A DNA stretch of 33,879 nucleotides from an uncultured Micrococcales bacterium (GTDB lineage: Bacteria; Actinomycetota; Actinomycetes; Actinomycetales; Microbacteriaceae), in assembly GCA_903880095.1 (NCBI GenBank), contig CAIRNX010000032.1:1-33879 (forward strand), given 5' to 3'. Each line of letters begins with the position of its first letter. The stretch's first letter is position 1. The notes under the pieces are model-generated. The model was not told the origin of the DNA. It was given only the letters and a program-made list of their open reading frames with translations, and searched no databases. Shown here in pieces: positions 18,537-27,416 of this stretch. Position numbers and translations under genes: made by a program.

Positions 18537-20537
18537 ATGAGCACCAAAGGTTACGGTCGAATCCCTATCGAGCACGTTTCACCTGCCGTTGACGGCGGTG
18601 TCGTTGCAGCTAAGGCTTTTGAAGGCGAGGTAATCCCGTTTAGCGCGGTGGTTTATCGCGAAGGCCACGACAGCCTCGGTGCAGAGGTGCTTCTAACTTC
18701 ACCAACCGGCAAGACATCGGTTCACCGCATGGGTGCAGGCTCCCCCGGTTCAGACATCTGGCAAACCAGAGTGCAGCTGACCGAAATCGGCGAATACACA
18801 TTTTCGATTCGCGCGTTCGGTGACGAATTTGATACCTGGCATCACAATGCGTCTGTGAAGATTGCGGCGGGGGTTGACGAAGAACTGATGATGCTAGAAG
18901 GCATTGCCCTTTTGACGCGAGCCGCTAGCGAGAAGACACGCACAGCCGCAAACGCGAAGGCGTTGGTCGAGCTTGCCGAAAAACTGTCTGACCGCAAACG
19001 TTCACCAAAGGCTCGCCTAGCTGAAGCCGAGACCCCAGCAATCGCAAAGTTGATTGAAGCTCAACCGATTAGATCACTTGAGACTCTGAGCGAAGAATTC
19101 AAGATTCGCTGCGAACGCCTGCGTTCTGGCTTTGGCGCATGGTACGAATTCTTTCCGCGAAGCGAAGGCGCAAAGTTCGACAAGAAGACCAAGACTTGGG
19201 TTTCTGGCAGTTTCAAGACCGCGATCAAGCGACTACCGGCGGTCAAGGCGATGGGTTTTGACGTTCTCTACATGCCACCGATTCACCCAATCGGCGAGAG
19301 CTACCGCAAGGGTCCAAACAACACCCTAAACGCCGCCCCTGGCGACCCTGGATCCCCTTGGGCCATTGGCTCGAGCGCGGGTGGCCACGACGCAATTCAC
19401 CCAGATCTGGGCAACGAAAAAGACTTTGCCGCTTTCGTGAAGAAAGCAAATGAGTTGAACCTTGAGCTTGCTCTCGACCTTGCCCTTCAGGCCTCCCCCG
19501 ATCACCCTTGGGTGAAGAGCAACCCGGAATGGTTCACCACGCGCGCCGACGGCTCGATTGCTTATGCAGAGAACCCGCCGAAGAAATACCAGGACATCTA
19601 CCCAATCAACTTCGATAACGACACCAACGGCATTTATGCCGAGGTGCTCAGGGTCGTCGAACTTTGGATCTCGCGTGGAGTCAAGATTTTCAGAGTGGAC
19701 AACCCGCACACGAAACCGCTCGCCTTCTGGCAGTGGCTGATTGGTCGCGTAAACACCGACCACCCCGAGGTTGTTTTCCTAGCTGAGGCTTTCACCCGCC
19801 CACCGATGATGCATGGCCTTGGTAAGGCAGGCTTTCAGCAGTCTTACACCTACTTCACCTGGCGCAATTCGACCCAGGAGCTCAAGGCGTATCTCAACGA
19901 GGTCTCGCACGAGTCGAGCAACTTTTTTAGACCAAACTTCTGGCCAACAACGCCCGATATCTTGCCTGAATACCTCCAATACGGTGGTCGCGGCGGGCAC
20001 AAGATTCGCGCCGCAATCGCAGCAACAGCCGTGCCGTCTTGGGGCATGTACGCCGGCTACGAACTGGTCGAATCGGTTGCTCGCACCGGTGTGGAAGAGC
20101 ACGTTGACAGCGAAAAGTACGAATACAAGCCGCGAGACTTCGAGGCCGCCGAAAAGGCTGGAACTTCGCTTGCTCCGTACGTTACAAAACTGAACGAGAT
20201 TAGAAACACTCACCCCGCTCTAGCTCAACTTCGCAACATCGAGTTTCACTCGAGCGAAGATGGAGCGATTCTCGTTTATTCAAAACACCTAGCCGCCGAA
20301 CATTCCCCAACTGGCAAGCCAGACACAGTCATAGTCGTGGTAAACACAGACCCGCACGCGGTTCGCGAAACCATTGTTACCTTGGACCTTTGGAGGCTTG
20401 GAATCGCCGATAACTCGATGTTCGAAGTGACCGACCTAGTCACCGGCGAAGTATGGAACTGGGGCACCAGAAACTATGTGCGCCTTGACCCTCAGGTTGA
20501 GCCAGCACACATTCTGACTGTCAACCGAAAGAAGTAG
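18537..20537 (+). CDS. glgE: Alpha-1,4-glucan:maltose-1-phosphate maltosyltransferase
   Basis: GlgE transfers maltose from maltose-1-phosphate onto alpha-1,4-glucan; GH13 subfamily 3. The 666-residue length and domain order fit: N-terminal beta domain (about 1-110), a helical insert with RCERLRSGFGAWYEFFPRSEG, the barrel with YMPPIHPIGESYRKGPNN, and a C-terminal beta domain. The nucleophile is Asp388 (IFRVDNPHTKP) and the acid/base Glu417 (FLAEAFTRP). GFQQSYTYFTWRN is a family hallmark. It lies between glgX and glgB; glgB starts two bases after its stop. No treS, pep2/mak or glgM gene is in the window, so the source of maltose-1-phosphate is not visible here. Confidence 0.97.
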   Translation: MSTKGYGRIPIEHVSPAVDGGVVAAKAFEGEVIPFSAVVYREGHDSLGAEVLLTSPTGKTSVHRMGAGSPGSDIWQTRVQLTEIGEYTFSIRAFGDEFDTWHHNASVKIAAGVDEELMMLEGIALLTRAASEKTRTAANAKALVELAEKLSDRKRSPKARLAEAETPAIAKLIEAQPIRSLETLSEEFKIRCERLRSGFGAWYEFFPRSEGAKFDKKTKTWVSGSFKTAIKRLPAVKAMGFDVLYMPPIHPIGESYRKGPNNTLNAAPGDPGSPWAIGSSAGGHDAIHPDLGNEKDFAAFVKKANELNLELALDLALQASPDHPWVKSNPEWFTTRADGSIAYAENPPKKYQDIYPINFDNDTNGIYAEVLRVVELWISRGVKIFRVDNPHTKPLAFWQWLIGRVNTDHPEVVFLAEAFTRPPMMHGLGKAGFQQSYTYFTWRNSTQELKAYLNEVSHESSNFFRPNFWPTTPDILPEYLQYGGRGGHKIRAAIAATAVPSWGMYAGYELVESVARTGVEEHVDSEKYEYKPRDFEAAEKAGTSLAPYVTKLNEIRNTHPALAQLRNIEFHSSEDGAILVYSKHLAAEHSPTGKPDTVIVVVNTDPHAVRETIVTLDLWRLGIADNSMFEVTDLVTGEVWNWGTRNYVRLDPQVEPAHILTVNRKK

Positions 20538-20539
20538 CC

Positions 20540-22675
20540 ATGACCGACATCAACCGCATCGCCTCGGGGTCGCACCATGACCCGCACTCGTTCTTGGGTG
20601 CGCATCCGGTTGAAGGTGGCTGGGTGGTTCGTGTTCTGCGTCCACTTGCCAAAAGCGTGTCACTGAAGCTTTCGAAAACAAAAACCGTCGAGCTAGCTCA
20701 CCTTGAAGGCGGAATTTGGGTTGGCGAGTTTGCAAGCAAGAAGGTTCCCGACTACCGAGTGACAACCGTCTACCAAGACGACACCTCGTGGACAGCCGAC
20801 GACCCATACCGCCACGCGCCAACCATCGGCGATCTAGATCTTCACCTGATTGGCGAAGGTAGGCACGAAGAACTTTGGCATGCACTCGGCGCACACCTAA
20901 CCTCAATCGACGGCGACCTCGGTGTCAGCCATGGTGTCTCTTTCAAGGTTTGGGCACCAAACGCCCAAGCGGTTCGAGTTGTCGGTGACTTCAATCACTG
21001 GAACGGCGTAGGCCACGCGATGAGAGTCATGGGTGGTACTGGAGTCTGGGAACTGTTTGTTCCGGAGCTATCGGTCGGCACCAAATACAAGTTTGACCTT
21101 CTAACCAAGAGCGGTACTTGGATCACCAAAATTGACCCGCTTGCCCGCGCGACCGAGGTGCCGCCAAACACTGCCTCGATTGTTACCGACTCGAGTTATA
21201 AGTGGAAGGACTCCACGTGGCTCAAGAAGCGCGCCAAGACCGATCCATACTCCAACCCGATGAGCATTTACGAGCTGCACGCAGGCTCATGGCGACTTGG
21301 TCTTGATTACCGCTCTCTAGCCGATGAACTGATTCCCTACATTCAAGAAATGGGCTTCACGCACGTGGAGTTCATGCCTCTGGCTGAACATCCATTTGCT
21401 CCTTCTTGGGGTTATCAGGTAACCGGTTACTACGCACCGACCTCGCGCTTTGGTAGCCCAGATGACCTTCGTTACCTCATCGACAAGCTTCACCAGGTCG
21501 GTATCGGCGTAATTCTCGACTGGGTTCCGGCCCATTTTCCGAAAGACGAATGGGCTCTCGGGCGTTTCGATGGCGAACCGCTCTACGAAGCGGCAGACCC
21601 GCGCCGCGGCGAGCACCCAGACTGGGGTACCTACATCTTCGACTTCGGCAGAAGCGAGGTGCGCAACTTCTTGGTTGCAAACGCTCTCTACTGGCTCGAA
21701 GAGTTTCACATCGATGCGCTGAGGGTAGACGCCGTGGCGTCAATGCTTTATCTCGACTATTCGCGCGAAGCTGGGGAATGGTTGCCTAACGTAAACGGCG
21801 GTCGCGAAAACCTGGACGCCATTGCATTCATGCAAGAAACAAACGCCACCGCTTACCGCCGCAACCCGGGCATCATCATGATTGCCGAAGAATCGACTTC
21901 TTGGGGCGGTGTATCTGCGCCGACGGACCAGGGTGGCCTCGGTTACGGCTTCAAATGGAACATGGGCTGGATGAACGACAGCCTTCGCTATATCGAAAAA
22001 GATCCGATGTACCGCTCACACCACCACGGTGAACTCACATTCTCGATGCTTTATGCGTATGACGAAAAGTTTGTACTGCCCATCAGCCATGACGAGGTTG
22101 TTCACGGTAAGGGTTCGCTATTGGCCAAGATGCCAGGTGACCGTTGGCAGCAATTAGCCAACGTCCGTGCCTACCTTGCCTTCATGTGGTCTCACCCTGG
22201 CAAGCAATTGCTGTTCATGGGTTCAGAGTTTGGGCAATTGAGCGAATGGAATCAAGAACACGGGCTCGACTGGTGGATCCTAGATCAGCCGGCTCACCAG
22301 GCCCTGAGAAGCCTGGTTGCGACTCTCAACCGCGTGTACCTAGAAAACCCCGCTATGTGGCAACTAGACCACGATAGGGCAGGGTTTAGCTGGATCGATG
22401 GCGGTAACTCAGAGGCAAACACACTCTCATTCACCCGTTTCGACGCAAAGGGCAACCCGGTCGTCTGCGTAATCAACTTCGCAGGCAACCCGCACCACGA
22501 TTTCGGTGTTCAACTGCCGAAGGCTGGCAAATGGGTTGAGCTACTAAACACCGATGCGAGCGAGTTTGGCGGCTCTGGTGTTGGCAACCTCGGGTCGGTA
22601 ACCACCGACCAAAACGGCTATGCAAAAATCAGTGTGCCACCGCTAGGCGCACTCTGGCTCAAACCTGCTCAGTAG
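20540..22675 (+). CDS. glgB: 1,4-alpha-glucan branching enzyme
   Basis: GlgB cuts alpha-1,4 chains and rejoins them as alpha-1,6 branches. The 711-residue protein has an N1 beta domain (DPHSFLGAHP), CBM48 (FKVWAPNAQAVRVVGDFNHWNG), and a GH13 barrel. The nucleophile is Asp397 (IDALRVDAVASMLYLDYSR), the acid/base Glu450 (MIAEESTSW) and the transition-state Asp is in LPISHDEVVHGKGSL. WNMGWMND and LLFMGSEFGQ are typical. It begins two bases after glgE, so GlgE product can be branched directly. Its last seven bases overlap the tail of the convergent thioredoxin-fold gene. Confidence 0.98.
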   Translation: MTDINRIASGSHHDPHSFLGAHPVEGGWVVRVLRPLAKSVSLKLSKTKTVELAHLEGGIWVGEFASKKVPDYRVTTVYQDDTSWTADDPYRHAPTIGDLDLHLIGEGRHEELWHALGAHLTSIDGDLGVSHGVSFKVWAPNAQAVRVVGDFNHWNGVGHAMRVMGGTGVWELFVPELSVGTKYKFDLLTKSGTWITKIDPLARATEVPPNTASIVTDSSYKWKDSTWLKKRAKTDPYSNPMSIYELHAGSWRLGLDYRSLADELIPYIQEMGFTHVEFMPLAEHPFAPSWGYQVTGYYAPTSRFGSPDDLRYLIDKLHQVGIGVILDWVPAHFPKDEWALGRFDGEPLYEAADPRRGEHPDWGTYIFDFGRSEVRNFLVANALYWLEEFHIDALRVDAVASMLYLDYSREAGEWLPNVNGGRENLDAIAFMQETNATAYRRNPGIIMIAEESTSWGGVSAPTDQGGLGYGFKWNMGWMNDSLRYIEKDPMYRSHHHGELTFSMLYAYDEKFVLPISHDEVVHGKGSLLAKMPGDRWQQLANVRAYLAFMWSHPGKQLLFMGSEFGQLSEWNQEHGLDWWILDQPAHQALRSLVATLNRVYLENPAMWQLDHDRAGFSWIDGGNSEANTLSFTRFDAKGNPVVCVINFAGNPHHDFGVQLPKAGKWVELLNTDASEFGGSGVGNLGSVTTDQNGYAKISVPPLGALWLKPAQ

Positions 22676-23493
22676 AGCAGGTTGGTGAGCAGCTTTCGCG
22701 CCCGAACCACCTCTGGATCGGTATTGCCAGCCACCTCAAATAGTTCAAGCAGCTGAGCTTTGACTTCGTCAGACTTGGCTTTGGCGAACTCGGCAAGCAG
22801 AACATCGAAAGCCTGATCGAAGTGCCCGATGGTGGCAAGCAAATCAGCGCGCACGTTTGAAGACGTAGTTGGGTCTTCGAGCGCTTTGGCAATGTCGGCG
22901 TCGACGGTGCGAATCATCAAGTTGACCTGGGCAAGACCAGCGACATACTCGGCATCGCGCGGGCTGTCGGCAAGCGCGGCAACATAAACAGCCTTGGCTC
23001 CTTCGAGGTCACCAGCCTGAATTGCTTCGTAAGCCTTCTCTGCGATCGGGTTCACCGGCACGTTTTCACCGATACCGACAAAGCCGGTCAACCCATTAGA
23101 GGCCGCAACATCGAGCAACTTAGCGATGAAACGTTCAACCTCAACTGTTTCAAGATCGCCCTCAAAAAGTGGCACGGGTTGGCCCTTGACCAAGGCAATT
23201 ACCGCGGGAACGTGCTCGATTTTGAACGCTGCGGCAAGCGAAGCCTGCTGCTGGCCGTCAATACGAACCATCAGCAGCTTGCCGTTCTGACGACGAACGC
23301 TTTTCTCGAGTTTCTCGGCAAGCGAAGTCGCTCCGGTTGCGTGAAACTCGATAATTACCGGAACATGATCAGAAAGCGTAATGATCTGACGAATATTTGA
23401 TTCGGCTCCAACCATCACCAAATCGGTTACATTGGCAACCGGCTCAGCTGCTGCGGCCGGCTTAATCAACGACGAGAGGTCCATGCCGGCCAC
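22669..23493 (-). CDS. Thioredoxin-fold / TPR protein lacking CxxC (CnoX/YbbN-like)
   Basis: A 274-residue cytosolic protein with a thioredoxin-like domain (about 22-128) and C-terminal helical TPR-like repeats (about 141-265: AEKAYEAIQAGDLEGAKAVYVAAL, ADLLATIGHFDQAFDVLLAEF). The WCxxC site is replaced by EFHATGATSLAE at 49-60, so it cannot do disulfide exchange; the cis-Pro loop VPAVIA (Pro96) is kept. This is the architecture of YbbN/CnoX, a chaperone-like holdase, and an actinobacterial protein of this type often sits beside glgB. The start is GTG 23493, sharing one base with the preceding stop (TAGTG); ATG 23484 is the alternative. Redox-inactive holdase or adaptor function is inference. 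Confidence 0.82.
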   Translation of the reverse strand: MAGMDLSSLIKPAAAAEPVANVTDLVMVGAESNIRQIITLSDHVPVIIEFHATGATSLAEKLEKSVRRQNGKLLMVRIDGQQQASLAAAFKIEHVPAVIALVKGQPVPLFEGDLETVEVERFIAKLLDVAASNGLTGFVGIGENVPVNPIAEKAYEAIQAGDLEGAKAVYVAALADSPRDAEYVAGLAQVNLMIRTVDADIAKALEDPTTSSNVRADLLATIGHFDQAFDVLLAEFAKAKSDEVKAQLLELFEVAGNTDPEVVRARKLLTNLLY

Positions 23494-25184
23494 TAGCGAC
23501 CCCGCACGCTCAGAAGACCCTGGGTGACACCAAGAAGGCGAACCAAGTCTTTTGAGCCGGTCTTCGGCACATAGAAGAGCAACATGTCTGAGTAGCGACT
23601 TATGATTCCCGTTGCAGAGCCAGTCGCGCCGAGCAACGTGCGCTCGAGCCCGTTTACAGTGATAGCCGAACCTTTTTTGGTAGGCCGGATCGTGTATCCG
23701 TCGATCATCGAAACTGCAACCAAGGCTCCACCATCTGAGGTGGCCAGAGCGGCAACGTTTGATGAACCGAGGGTGTGAGCGAAAGTAATCTTGCCGTTTT
23801 TCAGGGCTGCCAGTTGCGAATCCTGCGACTCAGATATCTGCATGAAGAACTCATCATTGGTGAGCGTAAAGTTTGCTGCACCTGGGCTGCCCGGCCCGTC
23901 ATCGATGATGCCACCGTAAACCGTTGGCAATTCATTTGGAACAACCTTCAAGAACTTGGCGTCTTGAGCTACCGGGATAGCGCCGATGGACTGAACTGGG
24001 ACCGATGGAATGGTTGCGCCCTGCATGAGACGAACGTTGTACCAAAGTTGATATTGGCTTCTAGGCGAATTCTGAATCAACACAAGCATCTGCGGACTTG
24101 GAGCACCGGCCTCGTCTGTCACGACCATTACAGTTCTTGGCCAGATGCTTGACGCGGCCGGCAGGGTGAACGTTATCGGTTTGCCGGCAATCTTTGGTAA
24201 AGCCTTCAATTTGGCATCAAGTTTTCTAAGTGAATACCAGGCCGCGCGTTGTTCTAGAGCTGGCCCAGCGAAACGCGAATTTAGTGCGGTGGCATTGTTT
24301 TTGGCATCGCCGTCAGACGCGACCAATGCAATCTGGGTCAGGATGTGCCCCAACTGAGTTTCTTGAACCACTGGAGCATCAGTCAGAACACCCGTTGGGC
24401 TAGGAGTCGCAATTGGGTTCTGTACTGTGGGTGAGCAACCTGTCATGAGCGACATCACCAGAACAGCTGATGGCAACGCGAAAGCAACCTTTCGAGCTGC
24501 ACGCCTACCTCGGGGTGGAGCCATTTTCGGCTGTTTGACCCTGATTCGAGGGCCTTGCGGCGCCTTGGGAACTCTGCGACTTGGACCACGACGCTTGCGC
24601 ATGTTTCGGTATATCAGGAGGTTGAGAATGAGAGCGAGAACCAATGTACCTAAACCAAATCCAAGTAGCAGGTTCGATGGAAACAGATCGAATTCAATCG
24701 GCCAAACCAAAGTAATCGAGTTGGGTGCGGCGCCTGCTCCATCTGAGGCAACAAGCACTCCGCAGCCCTGAGAAGGAGAAATTTTGAGTGAAGCATTTCG
24801 CTCTGCATTTCTGGTTGCTCGCCAAAGGTCTGAACCCACCGGAGAAATCGTCGCGCCAGCACCCTGAACCGAAGTTGCCGAAAGCTTGGTTTTGGCCTTG
24901 TTGGCGTTAATAGTTGTGTGAGCGCTATCTCCGACCCAGGCCGAGATATCTCCATCTCTCGCAGTGGCAATAAATACATTTCTTGGGCCACTTACTGAAA
25001 GAAGCGGCGTACCCGGGTGTAGCGACAAAGTTGTATTTGGAATCACCACATAAGGGTTTGCCGCTTCATAGTTAACGGCCAACTTGTAGTTCGCAGGTGG
25101 CGCCCAGACTGTTCTTTCAGCAACGCCGAGCAGCATCAAAATGAGCGACAGCATGAATAGACCGACAGCGATCAAAAAGCGCAT
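23493..25184 (-). CDS. Three-segment membrane protein with a lipobox-like site, function unknown
   Basis: A 563-residue protein I cannot name with certainty; similar proteins seem to occur in Microbacteriaceae. Hydrophobic segment 1 is at residues 3-21, followed by an extracytoplasmic domain of about 145 residues. Segment 2 is about 171-192. Then comes a strongly basic, proline-rich stretch (194-232, rich in RKRR, RRV, RGRRAARK). Segment 3 (234-249) ends SLMTGC at Cys250 and looks like a lipoprotein signal. The C-terminal 300 residues (SPTVQNPIATPSP linker, then beta-rich domain) should be outside. No catalytic motif is seen. It starts with ATG and GGAG four bases upstream, and its stop shares a base with the thioredoxin-fold gene, so the two form an operon. 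Confidence 0.7.
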   Translation of the reverse strand: MRFLIAVGLFMLSLILMLLGVAERTVWAPPANYKLAVNYEAANPYVVIPNTTLSLHPGTPLLSVSGPRNVFIATARDGDISAWVGDSAHTTINANKAKTKLSATSVQGAGATISPVGSDLWRATRNAERNASLKISPSQGCGVLVASDGAGAAPNSITLVWPIEFDLFPSNLLLGFGLGTLVLALILNLLIYRNMRKRRGPSRRVPKAPQGPRIRVKQPKMAPPRGRRAARKVAFALPSAVLVMSLMTGCSPTVQNPIATPSPTGVLTDAPVVQETQLGHILTQIALVASDGDAKNNATALNSRFAGPALEQRAAWYSLRKLDAKLKALPKIAGKPITFTLPAASSIWPRTVMVVTDEAGAPSPQMLVLIQNSPRSQYQLWYNVRLMQGATIPSVPVQSIGAIPVAQDAKFLKVVPNELPTVYGGIIDDGPGSPGAANFTLTNDEFFMQISESQDSQLAALKNGKITFAHTLGSSNVAALATSDGGALVAVSMIDGYTIRPTKKGSAITVNGLERTLLGATGSATGIISRYSDMLLFYVPKTGSKDLVRLLGVTQGLLSVRGR

Positions 25185-25196
25185 GGCACTCCATTC

Positions 25197-25206
25197 AGGC
25201 TAAACT
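25197..25206. promoter_or_regulatory. Overlapping divergent -10 boxes
   Basis: TAAACT on the plus strand (25201-25206) fits the second DivIVA-like gene with a leader of about 38 bases including AAGGAG. TAGCCT on the minus strand (25197-25202) fits the 563-residue membrane protein with a leader of about five bases. The two boxes share two bases, so both promoters can hardly be open together. -35 elements are not evident. Confidence 0.35.
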
Positions 25207-25250
25207 TGGCTTATTCTTCAAGTCTACCCAAAGCCCAAGGAGCAAGCCCT

Positions 25251-26342
25251 TTGTCGCAGGACGCCGAATTTCCCACGGGGATCCGTGGCTACGACCGTGA
25301 CGTCGTAGACGAGGCCGTTCGCGTCCTAAAAAGAGACCTGCTACAAATCTCGAGCCAAAACGCGCAGCTGATTTCAGAACTCCGCGAGAAGGCTCAACTG
25401 GCCGAAGAGCTACAACTGCAGCTAGCCGAGTCACTAAGCCCAAACTACGCATCGGTCGGTGCCAGAGCGGCTTTGATTCTGAGCACCGCAGAAGATCAGG
25501 CGCTTCGCATCGTTGCAGACGCTGAGGCAGAGCGTGCCGGCATCTTCGCTTCAATAGAGGGCGAAACCGACCAGCTTAAAGCCGAGGCAAAGGAATACTA
25601 CGACTCGTTGGTAGCCGAGGCAGGGCGTCGTGCCGAGAGAATTCAAGCCAGCGCAAAGGTTGATTACGAAGAAATAATCGCAGAAGCCCGCATCGAGGCA
25701 TCGCGCCTTGTCGACGAGGCCACTCGAGAAGCCGGTGCGCTTCGAGGAGCAATTGCTACCGAGGCTGCAAAGTTGCGCGCTACCGCCAAGCGTGAAACCG
25801 AGGCCTTGAAGACTAGGGTTGAGCGCGAACTAAGCGAAAGACGCCTAATTGTCACCCGAGAACTCACCAAGAACCTAGACCGCGAAAAGGCACTCGCACT
25901 TATTTCTGAACAAGCCCGCGGCGACCTTGACCTAGAGCTGACCGCTCGCCGCCAAGAGGCCGAAGCCGAATACCTGCGCAAGCATCAAGAGGCTGTAGCC
26001 GCGACTCAGCGCTACCTCGACGAGGCGAACGCAATGCTCGTTCACGCAAGAACTCGCGCAGAGGCAGCAAGGCTCGAGTCTGAAACCCTCGAAGCGGCAG
26101 CAAAGTCGGTAAACAAGCGCACCAAAGACGAAGCTCGTGCTGCAGCCGAAGCGACTATTGTTGCGGCTGATTCTGAGGCGAGAGCAATTGTTAGCCAGGC
26201 TCATGCAGAAGCCGCAGCACTTGTGCGTCGAGCCGAAGGACAACTTCGCAAGTTGGCTCTCGAAAAGAGCGCGGTAGGTGCATACCTCAAAAACCTTTCT
26301 GCAGTTGTTGCAGAGGCCGAAAACTCAATCATCGGAGACTAA
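25251..26342 (+). CDS. DivIVA-like coiled-coil protein (second paralogue)
   Basis: A 363-residue protein with an N-terminal DivIVA-type motif (TGIRGYDRDVVDEAVRVL, about residues 8-25) and then long Ala/Glu/Arg-rich coiled coil to the end. The start chosen is TTG 25251, with AAGGAG eight bases upstream; the frame upstream to 25206 lacks a ribosome-binding site and lies on the -10 box. It matches the protein at 11091 in order and in the P-x-YA-x-x-GA...L-x-x-AEDQA segment, so they are paralogues. The stop directly abuts the GTG of the permease gene, so the two are co-transcribed. A role in envelope or division scaffolding is inferred from the family. Confidence 0.82.
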   Translation: MSQDAEFPTGIRGYDRDVVDEAVRVLKRDLLQISSQNAQLISELREKAQLAEELQLQLAESLSPNYASVGARAALILSTAEDQALRIVADAEAERAGIFASIEGETDQLKAEAKEYYDSLVAEAGRRAERIQASAKVDYEEIIAEARIEASRLVDEATREAGALRGAIATEAAKLRATAKRETEALKTRVERELSERRLIVTRELTKNLDREKALALISEQARGDLDLELTARRQEAEAEYLRKHQEAVAATQRYLDEANAMLVHARTRAEAARLESETLEAAAKSVNKRTKDEARAAAEATIVAADSEARAIVSQAHAEAAALVRRAEGQLRKLALEKSAVGAYLKNLSAVVAEAENSIIGD

Positions 26343-27416
26343 GTGGCTAGCAAACCGAATCCGACTCACCAGTCTTGGAGCATCTCCAACGGTTTTCAGT
26401 TCGGGTTGCTCGGTGGCCTAGGCGTTCTAACCGCACTTGCCATCGGTGGCGCACTAACCACGCTCGCTCAGGTGATCACCTACATCTTTGCCGCAATCTT
26501 TATCGCACTTGGCCTTGACCCAATCGTTTCACTACTTGAGCGCCGCAAAGTTAGGCGCCCTCTCGCGATTCTCATCGTTGTCTTGGGCCTTCTAGGTGTC
26601 TTCGCAGGTGTCGTCTTAGCACTCGTTCCAAAACTTGTTACCGACGCAAGCGTGCTTGTCGCTCAGGCACCACAGTTTGCCTCGAACCTTAAGTCGCAAG
26701 CGTGGATCATCGACCTAAACACGCAGCTCGGGGGCAGCGTCTTCGATGGAATCAACGGGGTCAGCAACTACATAACCGACGCAAAAAACTGGCCGGCTTT
26801 CCTCGGCGGTGTAGTGCAGGTCGGAATCGGGATTTTTAGTGGCGTCACGGGCTTCTTGGTTATTTTGATCTTGAGCATCTACATCATGGCTTCGCTGTCG
26901 CGCTTCAAAAAATGGGTTTACTCTCTGGTGCCGGCATCGAAGCGAGTGAAGTTCTCAGACCTTGCCGAACAGATCTCGGTCTCAGTCGGTCGTTACGTGA
27001 TGGGCCAGGTAACGATCGCCTTGATCAATGCAATATGCGGTTTCATCATGATGACAATCGTCGGAGTGCCTTTCGCCATCGCGCTCGCGTTTATAACTTT
27101 CTTGTTGGCCTTGATACCGCTAGTGGGATCGCTAACAGGTGCGATTATTGTTTCGGTCGTAGCACTGACTCAGAGCCCTACCGCAGCACTCGTGACTTTG
27201 ATTTACTACGTTATCTACATGCAGCTCGAGGCCTACTTCGTAAGCCCACGAGTCATGAAAGAAGCCGTAGCCGTGCCTGGCGCGGTGGTAGTTATTGCCG
27301 CTCTGGCAGGCGGCGCTCTTCTCGGTGTCCTAGGTGCCCTCGTGGCTATTCCAGTCGCGGCGTCGGTGATGCTAATCATTCGCCAGGTTTGGATTCCACG
27401 CCAGGAGCTGTTCTAG
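26343..27416 (+). CDS. AI-2E family (PerM/UPF0118) transporter
   Basis: A 357-residue polytopic membrane protein of the AI-2 exporter/PerM family, with about eight hydrophobic segments: two near 20-60, one near 70-95, one near 155-180, and a cluster from about 215 to 350. Family features seen are FIALGLDPIVSLLERRKVRRPLA, the GRYVMGQVTIALINAI segment and LIYYVIYMQLEAYFVSPRVM near the end. Members export small molecules or act as Na/H antiporters; autoinducer transport is not shown by sequence. GTG 26343 follows the previous stop without a gap and has GGAG five bases upstream. Its stop overlaps the convergent hydrolase stop by four bases. Confidence 0.92.
   Translation: MASKPNPTHQSWSISNGFQFGLLGGLGVLTALAIGGALTTLAQVITYIFAAIFIALGLDPIVSLLERRKVRRPLAILIVVLGLLGVFAGVVLALVPKLVTDASVLVAQAPQFASNLKSQAWIIDLNTQLGGSVFDGINGVSNYITDAKNWPAFLGGVVQVGIGIFSGVTGFLVILILSIYIMASLSRFKKWVYSLVPASKRVKFSDLAEQISVSVGRYVMGQVTIALINAICGFIMMTIVGVPFAIALAFITFLLALIPLVGSLTGAIIVSVVALTQSPTAALVTLIYYVIYMQLEAYFVSPRVMKEAVAVPGAVVVIAALAGGALLGVLGALVAIPVAASVMLIIRQVWIPRQELF

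Noticed and set aside
24522-24524. Separate lipoprotein gene starting at internal Met221 of the 563-residue protein
   Set aside because: The residues look like a lipoprotein signal, but no ribosome-binding site or -10 box lies upstream and the frame is continuous; kept as one gene with a finding.
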